This document shows, in pieces, positions 33,812 through 42,205 of a stretch of DNA of 64,000 bases; the stretch's first letter is position 1; each line of letters opens with the position of its first letter. This DNA comes from Urbifossiella limnaea (GTDB taxonomy: Bacteria; Planctomycetota; Planctomycetia; Gemmatales; Gemmataceae), in the NCBI RefSeq assembly GCF_007747215.1, contig NZ_CP036273.1, positions 6,494,322-6,558,321 on the forward strand. Direction: 5' to 3'. Both the position numbers and the translations under genes were made by a program. The notes beneath the pieces were generated by a model. The model had not been told where the DNA came from. It searched no databases and worked only from the letters and a program-made list of their open reading frames with translations.

Positions 33812-34867
33812 ATGCCTGTCGTGACGAGCCTGAAGGCGATGACCCGGCCGTGGCGGGCGCGGCTGGCCCGCCTCCTCTACGCCGGCGACGACGGCGCCGC
33901 CCGCGCCGCGACGGCCGTCGCCGACCGCCGCGCCGCCGACCTGGCCGCGGCCCACGACCAACTCGCCCGCTCCGAGGACGCCCGCGCCGCCGCCGAATCC
34001 GCCCGCGCCGCTGCCGAGCGCGAGGCGGCCGAGCTCCGGCAGATGACGTGGGAGAAGGCCGTCGCCCTGATGACGGCCGGCCGCAACGAGAAGGACTGGG
34101 AGGCGGCCGCCCGGCTCGTCAACCGCGCCGTCGACGAGCTCGTCCGCCCGTGGCACAAGTCCGTGACGTGGGGCGACCGGCTCCTGACGCTCGACAAGTC
34201 CGCCAGCGTCATCCGCGAGCCGGTGTTTCAGGAGGCGCTGAACACGTTCCGCGGCCTCCACCCCTACGACCAGTACGACGGCCCCGACACCATCGCGTGG
34301 CGGCTGAACACGCTCGTGTGGGCCGCCCGCCGGGCCGTCGGGCTCGACGGCGACTTCGTCGAGTGCGGCGTCTTCAAGGGCGACATGGCGTACACCGTGG
34401 CCCGCTGCGTCAGCTTCGAGAAGCTGCCGAAGACGTTCCACCTGTACGACTCGTTCGAGGGCTACTCGCCCAAGTACACCTCGGCCGACGACTTCCGCTT
34501 CAACCCGAACTTTCTCGACATGGCGAACGCGGCTTACCGCATCCCCCGGCTGTACGAGACGGTCCGCGACCGCTTCGCCGGCTACCCGAACGTCACGGTG
34601 GTGCGCGGCTTCGTGCCCGACGCGCTGGACATGACGGCGCACCAGAAGATCGCGTTCCTGCACATCGACCTGAACTCGCCGCGGGCCGAGGTGGCGTGCC
34701 TGGAGACGCTGTTCGACCGCGTGGTGCCCGGCGGCGTCGTGCTGCTCGACGACTACGGCTGGATCGACTTCGTGGCCCAGAAGGAGGCCGAGGACGAGTT
34801 CTTCGGCCGCCGCGGGTATCAGGTGCTGGAACTGCCGACGGGCCAGGGGATGGTGGTGAAGCGGTGA
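33812..34867 (+). CDS. TylF/MycF-type class I methyltransferase with N-terminal coiled coil
   Basis: A 351-aa protein. Residues 30-90 form an Ala/Glu/Arg coiled coil. The rest is a macrocin-O-methyltransferase (TylF) domain with SAM-binding GDFVECGVFKGDMAYTVARC (near 190), HLYDSFEGYSP, the acidic HIDLNSP and metal/active-site LLDDYGWIDF. TylF relatives methylate sugar hydroxyls in antibiotics or surface glycans. A role in methylating surface polysaccharide fits the neighbouring GT-C-like protein, but that is inference. The ATG at 33812 was preferred over the longer frame, since 33719-33811 overlaps the repeat. Confidence 0.82.
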   Translation: MPVVTSLKAMTRPWRARLARLLYAGDDGAARAATAVADRRAADLAAAHDQLARSEDARAAAESARAAAEREAAELRQMTWEKAVALMTAGRNEKDWEAAARLVNRAVDELVRPWHKSVTWGDRLLTLDKSASVIREPVFQEALNTFRGLHPYDQYDGPDTIAWRLNTLVWAARRAVGLDGDFVECGVFKGDMAYTVARCVSFEKLPKTFHLYDSFEGYSPKYTSADDFRFNPNFLDMANAAYRIPRLYETVRDRFAGYPNVTVVRGFVPDALDMTAHQKIAFLHIDLNSPRAEVACLETLFDRVVPGGVVLLDDYGWIDFVAQKEAEDEFFGRRGYQVLELPTGQGMVVKR

Positions 34868-34900
34868 CGGAGTGTGCCCTCGAATGCGGTCCGGTGCGCT

Positions 34901-34965
34901 GTTAGGCCGGGGCGCAAGCCCCGTCGGGGTTCGGACGCCCGACGGGGCTTGCGCCCCGGCCTAAC
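34901..34965. repeat. Inverted repeat family A, copy 3 (28-bp arms)
   Basis: Perfect arms 34901-34928 and 34938-34965 with a nine-base loop. Core GGCCGGGGCGCAAGCCCCG plus GTCGGG inner ends, as at 26711. It lies between the methyltransferase stop and purE. Confidence 0.92.
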
Positions 34966-34998
34966 GGCTGGTTGGCGCCACCCGCCGGCGCCGCAGCC

Positions 34999-35027
34999 TT
35001 TCACGTCCGCCACCACACTTCTATAAC
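34999..35027 (+). promoter_or_regulatory. Candidate promoter for purE
   Basis: TTTCAC (34999-35004), 17-base spacer and TATAAC (35022-35027), just after inverted repeat copy 3. It would give a leader of about 30 bases before the purE ATG at 35063. Confidence 0.38.
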
Positions 35028-35062
35028 GACGCCCGGCCCCCTCCCCCGCCGGGTCCGCGTTC

Positions 35063-35554
35063 ATGGCCGAGCCGCTCGTCGGAATCATCATGGGCTCCCG
35101 GTCCGACTGGGAGACGATGCGGCACGCCGCCGAGTTGCTCGGCGAACTCGGCGTCGCCTACGAGGCGCGGGTGGTGTCGGCCCACCGCACCCCCGACCTG
35201 CTGTTCGACTACGCCGAGCAGGCCGTCGGCCGCGGGCTGGAAGTGATCATCGCCGGCGCCGGCGGCGCGGCCCACCTGCCGGGCATGTGCGCGGCGAAGA
35301 CGTGCCTGCCGGTGGTCGGCGTGCCGGTGGAGTCGGCGGTGCTGCGGGGCGTGGACTCGCTGCTGTCGATCGTGCAGATGCCGGGCGGGGTGCCGGTGGC
35401 GACGATGGCGATCGGCAAGGCGGGGGCGCGGAACGCGGCGCTGTTCGCGGCGGCGGTCCTGGCGAACAAGTACCCGCCGGTGCGGCAGGCGGTGCAGGCG
35501 TTCCGCGCCAAGCAGACGCAGGACGTGCTCGACCACCCCGACCCGCGGGGGTAG
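35063..35554 (+). CDS. purE: N5-carboxyaminoimidazole ribonucleotide mutase PurE (class I)
   Basis: Moves the carboxyl group of N5-CAIR to give CAIR in purine synthesis. The 163-aa protein has the class I motifs GSRSDWETM (11-19) and SAHRTP (39-44), and [11 protein letters not shown] and PVVGVPV further on. It works with PurK, whose gene follows after 153 bases that contain a 42-bp AT-rich inverted repeat. Confidence 0.95.
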   Translation: MAEPLVGIIMGSRSDWETMRHAAELLGELGVAYEARVVSAHRTPDLLFDYAEQAVGRGLEVIIAGAGGAAHLPGMCAAKTCLPVVGVPVESAVLRGVDSLLSIVQMPGGVPVATMAIGKAGARNAALFAAAVLANKYPPVRQAVQAFRAKQTQDVLDHPDPRG

Positions 35555-35556
35555 CG

Positions 35557-35691
35557 GACGAAGGCAGATTGGCCGCAAAAAGGCACGAAAAGACACAACA
35601 TGTAAGACCGAGCCAAGACCGACGTTGAAATCATTCTTGTTCTTCCTTTTTGTGTCTTTTCGTGCCTTTTTGCGGCCAATCTGCCTTCGTC
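35557..35691. repeat. AT-rich 42-bp perfect inverted repeat between purE and purK
   Basis: Arms 35557-35598 and 35650-35691 are exact reverse complements (left arm includes GGCCGCAAAAAGGCACGAAA), separated by 51 bases. The arms are only about half G+C in a 70% GC genome. It starts three bases behind the purE stop and ends 16 bases before the purK ATG, so a purE-purK mRNA would carry a very stable hairpin ahead of purK. Confidence 0.95.
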
Positions 35692-35707
35692 TTGCTGGGC
35701 TCACGAC

Positions 35708-36814
35708 ATGCGTTTAGGCATCCTCGGCGGCGGGCAGCTCGGGCGGATGCTCGCCCTCGCGGCGCACCCGCTCGGCGTCCGCCCCACCGTCCTCGACCCC
35801 GCCGCCGAAGCCTGCGCCGGTCACGTCTGCCCGCACGTCCGCGGCGAGTTCGACGACTTCCGCGCCCTCTACGAGCTGGCGCAGGCGTCCGACGTGGTCA
35901 CCTACGAGTTCGAGAACGTGCCCGTGGAGTCGGCCCGGTGGCTGGCCGAGCGCGTCCCCGTGTTCCCGCCGCCGCGGGCGCTCGAGGTGTCGCAGGACCG
36001 CGTCGTCGAGAAGACGTTCCTCAACTCGCTGGGCGTCCCCACGCCACCCTTTGCCGCCGTCGAGACGCGCGCCGAGTTCGACGCCGCGGTGACGGCAATC
36101 GGCCTGCCGGCGGTGCTGAAGACGCGCCGCTTCGGGTACGACGGCAAGGGGCAGGCGGTGATCCGCACCCCGGCCGACGCCGACCACGCCTGGGAAACGC
36201 TCGGCGGCCGGCCCCTCATCCTCGAAGGCTTCGTACCGTTCGACCGCGAGCTCTCCATCCTCGCCGTCCGCGGCCGCGACGGCAGCATCGGCACGTACCC
36301 GCTGGTCGAGAACGAGCACCGCGACGGCATCCTGCACCGCTCCGTGGCGCCGGCCGGCGACCTGGGCGAGGAGCTCGGCGAGCGCGCCGCCGAGTACGCG
36401 GCGCGCATCCTGACGGAGCTGGATTACGTCGGCGTGCTGGCGGTCGAGTGGTTCCAGGACGGCCCGCGGCTCCTGGCGAACGAGATGGCGCCGCGGGTCC
36501 ACAACTCGGGGCACTGGTCGATCGAGGGGGCGCACTGTTCGCAGTTCGAGAACCACGTCCGCGCCGTGTGCGGGCTGCCGCTGGGCCGGTGCGACGCGGC
36601 GGGGTGGTCGGCGATGTTCAACTTCATCGGCACGGTGCCGGCGGCGGCCGCGGTGCTGGCGGACCCGGCGGCGCACCTGCACCACTACGGCAAGGCCGAC
36701 CGTCCCGGCCGCAAGGTCGGGCACGTCACCCTTCGCGCCGGCGGCGCGGACGAGCTTGCGGAGAAGCTGCCCGGCTGGTCGGCGGCGTTCGACCGGCCGC
36801 GGGCGGGGGGCTGA
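35708..36814 (+). CDS. purK: N5-carboxyaminoimidazole ribonucleotide synthase PurK
   Basis: ATP-grasp enzyme that carboxylates AIR to N5-CAIR, the substrate of PurE. The 368-aa protein has the start GILGGGQLGRMLA and the ATP-grasp segments: PAVLKTRRFGYDGKGQAVI, LILEGFVPFDRELSILAVR and LANEMAPRVHNSGHWSIEGA. Length is normal. The ATG sits 16 bases after the long inverted repeat. Confidence 0.95.
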   Translation: MRLGILGGGQLGRMLALAAHPLGVRPTVLDPAAEACAGHVCPHVRGEFDDFRALYELAQASDVVTYEFENVPVESARWLAERVPVFPPPRALEVSQDRVVEKTFLNSLGVPTPPFAAVETRAEFDAAVTAIGLPAVLKTRRFGYDGKGQAVIRTPADADHAWETLGGRPLILEGFVPFDRELSILAVRGRDGSIGTYPLVENEHRDGILHRSVAPAGDLGEELGERAAEYAARILTELDYVGVLAVEWFQDGPRLLANEMAPRVHNSGHWSIEGAHCSQFENHVRAVCGLPLGRCDAAGWSAMFNFIGTVPAAAAVLADPAAHLHHYGKADRPGRKVGHVTLRAGGADELAEKLPGWSAAFDRPRAGG

Positions 36815-36846
36815 CGGGGTCGCGCAGCTCGTCCTGACGCCGCCCC

Positions 36847-36875
36847 TTGTGACCGCCCCGCCGCGGTGGTACGTT
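36847..36875 (+). promoter_or_regulatory. Candidate promoter for the RNase-barstar pair
   Basis: TTGTGA (36847-36852), 17-base spacer and TACGTT (36870-36875), in the 97-base gap before the RNase ATG (36912). A similar -10 (TACGCT) precedes the pilM-type gene. Weak match, so tentative. Confidence 0.35.
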
Positions 36876-36911
36876 TCACCCCACCGCCCGACTCTCCCGC
36901 GGAGCCCGCGC

Positions 36912-38009
36912 ATGACCCGGTTCGCCGCCGCCCTCGCGCTCGTCGTCGCCGGCGCCGCCCCGGGGTTCGCGCAGCTCGTCACCCGCCCCGTCGCGTACCA
37001 GCACGGCCCGGTCGCCCTCGAAGGCGTGACCGTCTTCGAGACGATCGGCCCGCCGAAGCGGCCGGGCGTGCTCCTCGCGCACGAGCAGGGGCCGAACGGC
37101 GTCGCCGCGAAGGGGAAGGCCGCGCAGTTGGTGAAGCTCGGGTACGTCGTCCTCGCCGCCGACCTGTACGGCAAGGGCGTGGCCCCGAAGGACGCGGCCG
37201 ACGCCGCGGCCCGGCTCGGGCTCGGCGGCAAGGACCGGGTGCTCGTCCGCGGGCGGGTCGCCGCCGGGCTGGCGGCGCTGGAGAAGCTGCCGAACGTGGA
37301 CCCGAAGCGGCTCGCGGCCGTCGGCTACGGCGCGGGCGGCACGGCGGTGCTGGAACTCGCCCGCGCCAAGGCCGAGGTCGAGGGCGTCGTCTGCGTCCAC
37401 GGCGACCCGACGCCGACCGGGAACGACGGCAAGAGCGTCGGCGCCTCGGTGCTGGTCGTGGTCGGGGCCGACGACCCGGCCGTGCCCGCCGCCAGGCTCG
37501 CCGCGTTCGAGGCCGAGATGCGGGCCGGCGGCGTGGACTGGCAGGTACTCCGAATGGGCGGGGTGGCCGGCGACTTCACCAACCCGCTCGCCGGCCGCGA
37601 CCTGAAGACCGGGCGCGCCTTCGACCCGGACGCCGACGCCCGCACGGCCGACGCGGTGAAGCTGTTTCTCGCCGAGATGTTCCCGCCGCCGAAGGCCGCC
37701 GCCGTCGCCCCGAAGGCGGTGCCGAAGGTCGCCCCCAAGGGCGTTCCCGACAAGGCGCTGAAGGTGCTGGAGCACGTGGACCGCACCGGCGACGCGATGG
37801 ACGGCTACGAGGGCGGCCGCACGTTCGGCAACTTCGAGCGGCGCCTCCCGCAGACGGACGCCCGCGGCGGCCGCGTCCGCTACCGGGAGTGGGACGTGAA
37901 CCCACTCCGCCCCGGCGTGAACCGCGGCGCCGAGCGGCTCGTCACCGGCTCCGACGGCTCCGCGTTCTACACCGCCGACCACTACGACTCGTTCACCCGC
38001 ATCCGCTGA
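36912..38009 (+). CDS. Secreted barnase-type ribonuclease fused to an inactive dienelactone-hydrolase domain
   Basis: A 365-aa exported protein. Signal peptide 1-20 (FAAALALVVAGAAPGFA). Residues 25-235 follow the dienelactone-hydrolase fold (PGVLLAHEQGPNG, GYVVLAADLYGKG, GADDPAVP). The usual GYCxGG nucleophile is GYGAGG (Gly140), and the catalytic His before FTNP is Gly220, so that enzyme is dead. After a Pro/Lys/Ala linker, residues 285-365 match the microbial RNase (barnase/N1-T1) family: FGNFERRLP, YREWDV (Glu326), RGAER (Arg338, Arg342), TADHYDSFTRIR (His357). These align with barnase Glu73, Arg83, Arg87 and His102 at near-identical spacing. It should cut single-stranded RNA, probably after G. 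A barstar gene follows after 11 bases. Confidence 0.88.
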   Translation: MTRFAAALALVVAGAAPGFAQLVTRPVAYQHGPVALEGVTVFETIGPPKRPGVLLAHEQGPNGVAAKGKAAQLVKLGYVVLAADLYGKGVAPKDAADAAARLGLGGKDRVLVRGRVAAGLAALEKLPNVDPKRLAAVGYGAGGTAVLELARAKAEVEGVVCVHGDPTPTGNDGKSVGASVLVVVGADDPAVPAARLAAFEAEMRAGGVDWQVLRMGGVAGDFTNPLAGRDLKTGRAFDPDADARTADAVKLFLAEMFPPPKAAAVAPKAVPKVAPKGVPDKALKVLEHVDRTGDAMDGYEGGRTFGNFERRLPQTDARGGRVRYREWDVNPLRPGVNRGAERLVTGSDGSAFYTADHYDSFTRIR

Positions 38010-38020
38010 CGGGAGCCGCC

Positions 38021-38341
38021 ATGCTGGTCCGCCTCGACGCCCGGCAGTTGCCCGACGCGGCTGCACTTCACGCCGCCGTCGCCGCCGCGCTCGGCTTCCC
38101 GCCGGGGCACGGGAAGAACCTCGACGCGCTGGTGGATTCGCTCACCCACCTCGACGACCCGCGGACGCCGACGGCCCGGGTGCAGGCGCTGCCCGGCGAG
38201 CTGACGGTGTTCCGCGTCGAGCACGCCGACGCCGCCCCGGCCGTGGTCCGGGCGCTGGCCGACGTGGTGGCGTTCGCCAACGAGCGGCGGTTGGAGAAGG
38301 GGCAAGGCCCGGTCGCCGCCGTGGCCTACGACCGGGGCTAG
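38021..38341 (+). CDS. Barstar family RNase inhibitor (immunity protein)
   Basis: A 106-aa cytoplasmic inhibitor of the RNase encoded just upstream. The barstar core reads LHAAVAAALGFPPGHGKNLDALVDSL and even keeps barstar numbering: Asp35 and Asp39, which in barstar plug the barnase active site, are present, as is Asn33-Leu34. Barstar Tyr29, Glu32 and Trp38 are changed (Gly, Lys, Val). ATG at 38021 has GGGAG before it. The 11-base gap points to one transcript, which makes the pair self-protecting. Confidence 0.9.
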   Translation: MLVRLDARQLPDAAALHAAVAAALGFPPGHGKNLDALVDSLTHLDDPRTPTARVQALPGELTVFRVEHADAAPAVVRALADVVAFANERRLEKGQGPVAAVAYDRG

Positions 38342-38366
38342 AGCGGGGCGCGGCGACCAGCGGCAC

Positions 38367-38984
38367 TCACTCCCGCACCACCCGGCAGTTGGTGAAGGTG
38401 AGCGTCGGGCCGCGCATCGGGCCGTCCGCCGGGCCGGGCGACAGGCCGGCGCACATCCCCTCGATCACGACCGTGGTGCCGGCCGCGACCCCGTCGTCGT
38501 CCAGCCGGAAGATCACGTTCGACGCCATCGGGCGCGGCGGGCCGGACCCGAGGTCTGCGGACGTTCCGACCCACCCCTCGCCGGTCGCCTTCACCTCGAC
38601 CCGCACCCGCACCCGCTGGTTGGTGTAGCGCACCTCCGCGGTACCGGGGTCGTTCTTGTAGGCGTTGGTGACCCGCAGCAGCGACAGGACCGGTAGCCTG
38701 TCCGGGGCCATGCCGACCGCGCCGTGGCCCCCCACGGCATTCCCCTCGGCCCGCATCATCTGCGCCTCGTCGCGCGCCAACTCGGCCCGCGCGACCTCGT
38801 GCTGAACCATCGCCTCGCGGCGGGCGGTGAACGCGAAGAACATCAGCCCCACGACCACCACCACGGCGAGCGCGCCACCCCCGCCGACAACCCACACCCA
38901 GCCCGGGATGCCGCCGCCCCCGGACGCACTGCCGCGGCGGTCGTCGTAGTCGTCGTCGGTCTGGTAGCTCTCGCGGCGGGGCAT
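38367..38984 (-). CDS. Membrane-anchored OB-fold (tRNA_anti-like) protein
   Basis: A 205-aa protein: a polar start, one membrane helix ([19 protein letters not shown], about 35-53), a charged helix, and then an OB-fold domain. The OB-fold has the 'v..y.g..v.v.G.v' pattern ([23 protein letters not shown]) and a closing LTFTNCRVV. This is the tRNA_anti-like / DUF4131-type exported OB domain often seen in planctomycetes. It would face the periplasm. Ligand unknown. Convergent with barstar (25 bases). Confidence 0.6.
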   Translation of the reverse strand: MPRRESYQTDDDYDDRRGSASGGGGIPGWVWVVGGGGALAVVVVVGLMFFAFTARREAMVQHEVARAELARDEAQMMRAEGNAVGGHGAVGMAPDRLPVLSLLRVTNAYKNDPGTAEVRYTNQRVRVRVEVKATGEGWVGTSADLGSGPPRPMASNVIFRLDDDGVAAGTTVVIEGMCAGLSPGPADGPMRGPTLTFTNCRVVRE

Positions 38985-39125
38985 GGCGGCGTTCCGGGAG
39001 GTCGGCGTACCCCGATGGTAGCAGCCGGCGGCGGGCCGGGCGAGAGGCTAAAGCCGGCGCTGGACGATCGGCCGGCCGGTCCGCATCCTGACTCCGACCC
39101 GCCACCCCCCACCACGAGCCACCCC

Positions 39126-39569
39126 ATGCAGCAGACCCTCATCCTCCTGAAGCCGGACGCGGTGCAGCGCCGGCTCGTCGGCGAGATCACCGGCCGGTTC
39201 GAGCGGAAGGGCCTCCGCCTCGCCGGCCTGAAGCTGGTGCAGGCGCCGCGGGCGCTGGCCGAGCAGCACTACGCCGTCCACAAGGGGAAGCCGTTCTACG
39301 ACAGCCTGCTCGCGTTCCTGACCAGCGGCCCGACGGTGGCGATGGTGTGGGAGGGGCGCGAGGCCGTGGCCGTGTGCCGCACCCTGATGGGCCTCACCGA
39401 CGGGGCCAAGGCCCCGCCCGGCACCATCCGCGGCGACCTGGCGCTGAGCGTGCAGAACAACCTCGTCCACGGCAGCGACAGCCCCGAGAACGCCGCCCTC
39501 GAGGTGGCGCTGTGGTTCCCCGAGGGGCTGGTGAGCGTCGCGGGTGTTGACGCGCAGTGGGTGGGGTGA
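39126..39569 (+). CDS. ndk: Nucleoside diphosphate kinase
   Basis: Transfers phosphate from ATP to other nucleoside diphosphates by way of a phospho-histidine. The 147-aa protein shows the start [18 protein letters not shown], the kinase motif, [25 protein letters not shown] with catalytic His115, and the C-terminal WFPEGL. The ATG at 39126 was preferred to the long in-frame extension. A 20-base palindrome (CGTCCGGCCC and its complement, 39585-39604) lies 15 bases behind the stop and may help termination. Confidence 0.96.
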   Translation: MQQTLILLKPDAVQRRLVGEITGRFERKGLRLAGLKLVQAPRALAEQHYAVHKGKPFYDSLLAFLTSGPTVAMVWEGREAVAVCRTLMGLTDGAKAPPGTIRGDLALSVQNNLVHGSDSPENAALEVALWFPEGLVSVAGVDAQWVG

Positions 39570-39705
39570 ATCTTCGTTTGCATCCGTCCGGCCCGGGCCG
39601 GACGATCCGGGTGGCCGTCGGGCATCTCGGCCCGGCGGCCCGCGCGTCGCCCGGGGGGTGCATCAACGAGCCGTCGCTCGAGGGTTTCTGCCGCCGCCCT
39701 GGTCG

Positions 39706-39822
39706 TGTTGGCTCGGCCCGCGGCGGGGCGGTGGCGTCGGTCGGCGCGACGCGCCCGGCAGCGCGGCGCACCGCCGCGAGCGCCGGGCTGTCGCCGACTA
39801 GAGGCCGTGGGTCGGTGGTCAT
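39706..39822 (-). pseudogene. Fragment of a sigma-54-dependent activator AAA+ domain
   Basis: From an ATG that overlaps the DUF1653 stop (ATGA, 39819-39822), about 30 codons read TTDPRPLVGDSPALAAVRR then AAGRVAPTDAT. This matches the beginning of sigma-54 interaction (NtrC-type) domains ('lvG.Sp.l..v...i.rvAptdatVLi.GEsGtGKe'). Immediately after 'APTDAT' the frame becomes arginine/proline-rich noise, and the Walker A never appears. It is therefore a broken or truncated gene, formerly coupled to the DUF1653 gene upstream. The frame stays open to 39394 but overlaps ndk, with no further homology. Confidence 0.55.
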
Positions 39823-40034
39823 CCGGCGTGTTCCAACGGTGCGAACCGCGGCACCGTGCGGCCGTCGTGCTCGACCGATTCGAGGAACATGGCGACGGGC
39901 CGCACCCACAGTCCGCCGTCGCCGTACAGGGGGCGGTAGACGACGAGGCGCTCGTCCGTCTCGGAGTGGCGGGCGAGGCCGAGCACCTCGTACTCGCCGC
40001 CTTTGAAGTGGCGGTAGCGGCCGACGGGGACCAT
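39819..40034 (-). CDS. DUF1653 family protein, 71 aa
   Basis: A short conserved domain seen in many bacteria: GRYRHFKGGEYEVLGLARHS, ERLVVYRPLYGDGGLWVRPV and AMFLESVEHDGRTVPRF match DUF1653 end to end. The function of the family is not known. Start ATG at 40034. Its stop overlaps the ATG of the broken activator fragment. Confidence 0.85.
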   Translation of the reverse strand: MVPVGRYRHFKGGEYEVLGLARHSETDERLVVYRPLYGDGGLWVRPVAMFLESVEHDGRTVPRFAPLEHAG

Positions 40035-40069
40035 GCTGCGCTCCGGTTCCGCCGCTCGCGGCGTTGCAC

Positions 40070-41254
<1,185 letters not shown>

Positions 41255-41339
41255 GGGGCGGCTCCGGGGGGGACCGGCATGTTCTCGCGGCCGGCGCTTC
41301 GGGTCAAGGTGTACCGGTCGTGCGGCCGATACCGGAATT

Positions 41340-42089
41340 GTGGGAACGCGCCGCGGCAGAGACTGGGTCCGGGCGGGGGCGTGCGCCGCGGGCGTGCTCG
41401 CGGCCGGGTGCGCCGACGCCCGCTTCCTCCGCCGCAACGCCCCGCCCCCGCCCGACCCCGTCGCCGCCGCGACCCCCGCCGCCGACTACCGCATCGGCTG
41501 CCCCGACGTGCTCGAGGTCGGCGTCGCCGACCGGCCCGCGTGGGACGCGGTCGCCGCCGTCGATCTCGACGGCCGGTTGCCCGTCGCGGCGCGGCCGCGC
41601 GTCGAGGGGCTGACGCTCGACGAGGCCCGCACCGCGGTGGCGCTGGCGGCGGGTGTGCCCGCGGACGACGTGAGTCTGTCGCTGGCGGCGCCGCGCGGCG
41701 GGCGGGTGTACGTCCACGGCCCGGTCCGCGGCCACACCCGCGTCGTGCCGTTCCAGGGGCCGGAGCCGGTCGTCGCCTTCCTGACGCGGACCGGCAGCCT
41801 GCCGCCGGGGTCGGAGCTGAGCAAGGTTTACGTGGTGCGGCCGAACGTCGCCGGGGGCGGCCGGCCGGAGGTGTTCAAGGTGAACCCCGCGGCCGTCCTC
41901 CTCGACGGCGACCACGCCACGAACGTGACGCTGCGGCCGTCGGACCAGGTGTACGTGGGCGAGACGAGGGGGTCGGCCGTGTCGCGGGCGCTGCCGAGCT
42001 GGCTGGGGCCGGCGTACCGGCGGCTGCTGGGGCTGCTGCCCGACGAGTGGAACTGGTGGCCGTTCGGCGGGGCCGACCGCCTCCCGTAG
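41340..42089 (+). CDS. Polysaccharide export (Wza-type SLBB) lipoprotein
   Basis: A 249-aa outer-envelope lipoprotein. GTG at 41340 gives a signal with a perfect lipobox (GVLAAGC). The mature part begins with a polysaccharide-export domain: YRIGCPDVLEVGVADRP ('Y.iG.gDvl.i.v'), VDLDGRLPVAARPRVEGLTLDEARTAVAL. A soluble beta-grasp (SLBB)-like segment follows (GRVYVHGPVRGHTRVVPFQGPEPVVAFLTRTG). Wza-type proteins form the outer-membrane channel for exported glycans. Other capsule-export genes (Wzc, Wzx, Wzy) are absent nearby. Confidence 0.78.
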   Translation: MGTRRGRDWVRAGACAAGVLAAGCADARFLRRNAPPPPDPVAAATPAADYRIGCPDVLEVGVADRPAWDAVAAVDLDGRLPVAARPRVEGLTLDEARTAVALAAGVPADDVSLSLAAPRGGRVYVHGPVRGHTRVVPFQGPEPVVAFLTRTGSLPPGSELSKVYVVRPNVAGGGRPEVFKVNPAAVLLDGDHATNVTLRPSDQVYVGETRGSAVSRALPSWLGPAYRRLLGLLPDEWNWWPFGGADRLP

Positions 42090-42134
42090 GTCGAGGCTTC
42101 GTGACCCGACGCGGGGCACCAGGTGCCAACGACA

Positions 42135-42176
42135 GGGCCGGGAACACACCCCCACCAGGGTTCGCGTTCCCGGCCC
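42135..42176. terminator. Candidate bidirectional terminator hairpin
   Basis: An 11-bp perfect stem (GGGCCGGGAAC 42135-42145 with 42166-42176) with a 20-base loop, in the gap between the convergent export lipoprotein and the pilus-like operon. No T run, so efficiency is uncertain. Confidence 0.4.
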
Positions 42177-42205
42177 GAGTCGTCGTCGTTCGCCACCGGC
42201 GCCGG

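Noticed and set aside
26711-34965. Insertion sequences bounded by the family A repeats
   Set aside because: Each repeat is a complete hairpin by itself, and the genes between copies are ordinary chromosomal genes with no transposase.
36912-38009. Active dienelactone hydrolase
   Set aside because: Nucleophile and histidine positions are both glycine, so the domain cannot be catalytic in the usual way.
39394-39822. Full-length 143-aa protein from the activator fragment
   Set aside because: Only the first 30 or so codons have homology; the rest runs antisense through ndk.
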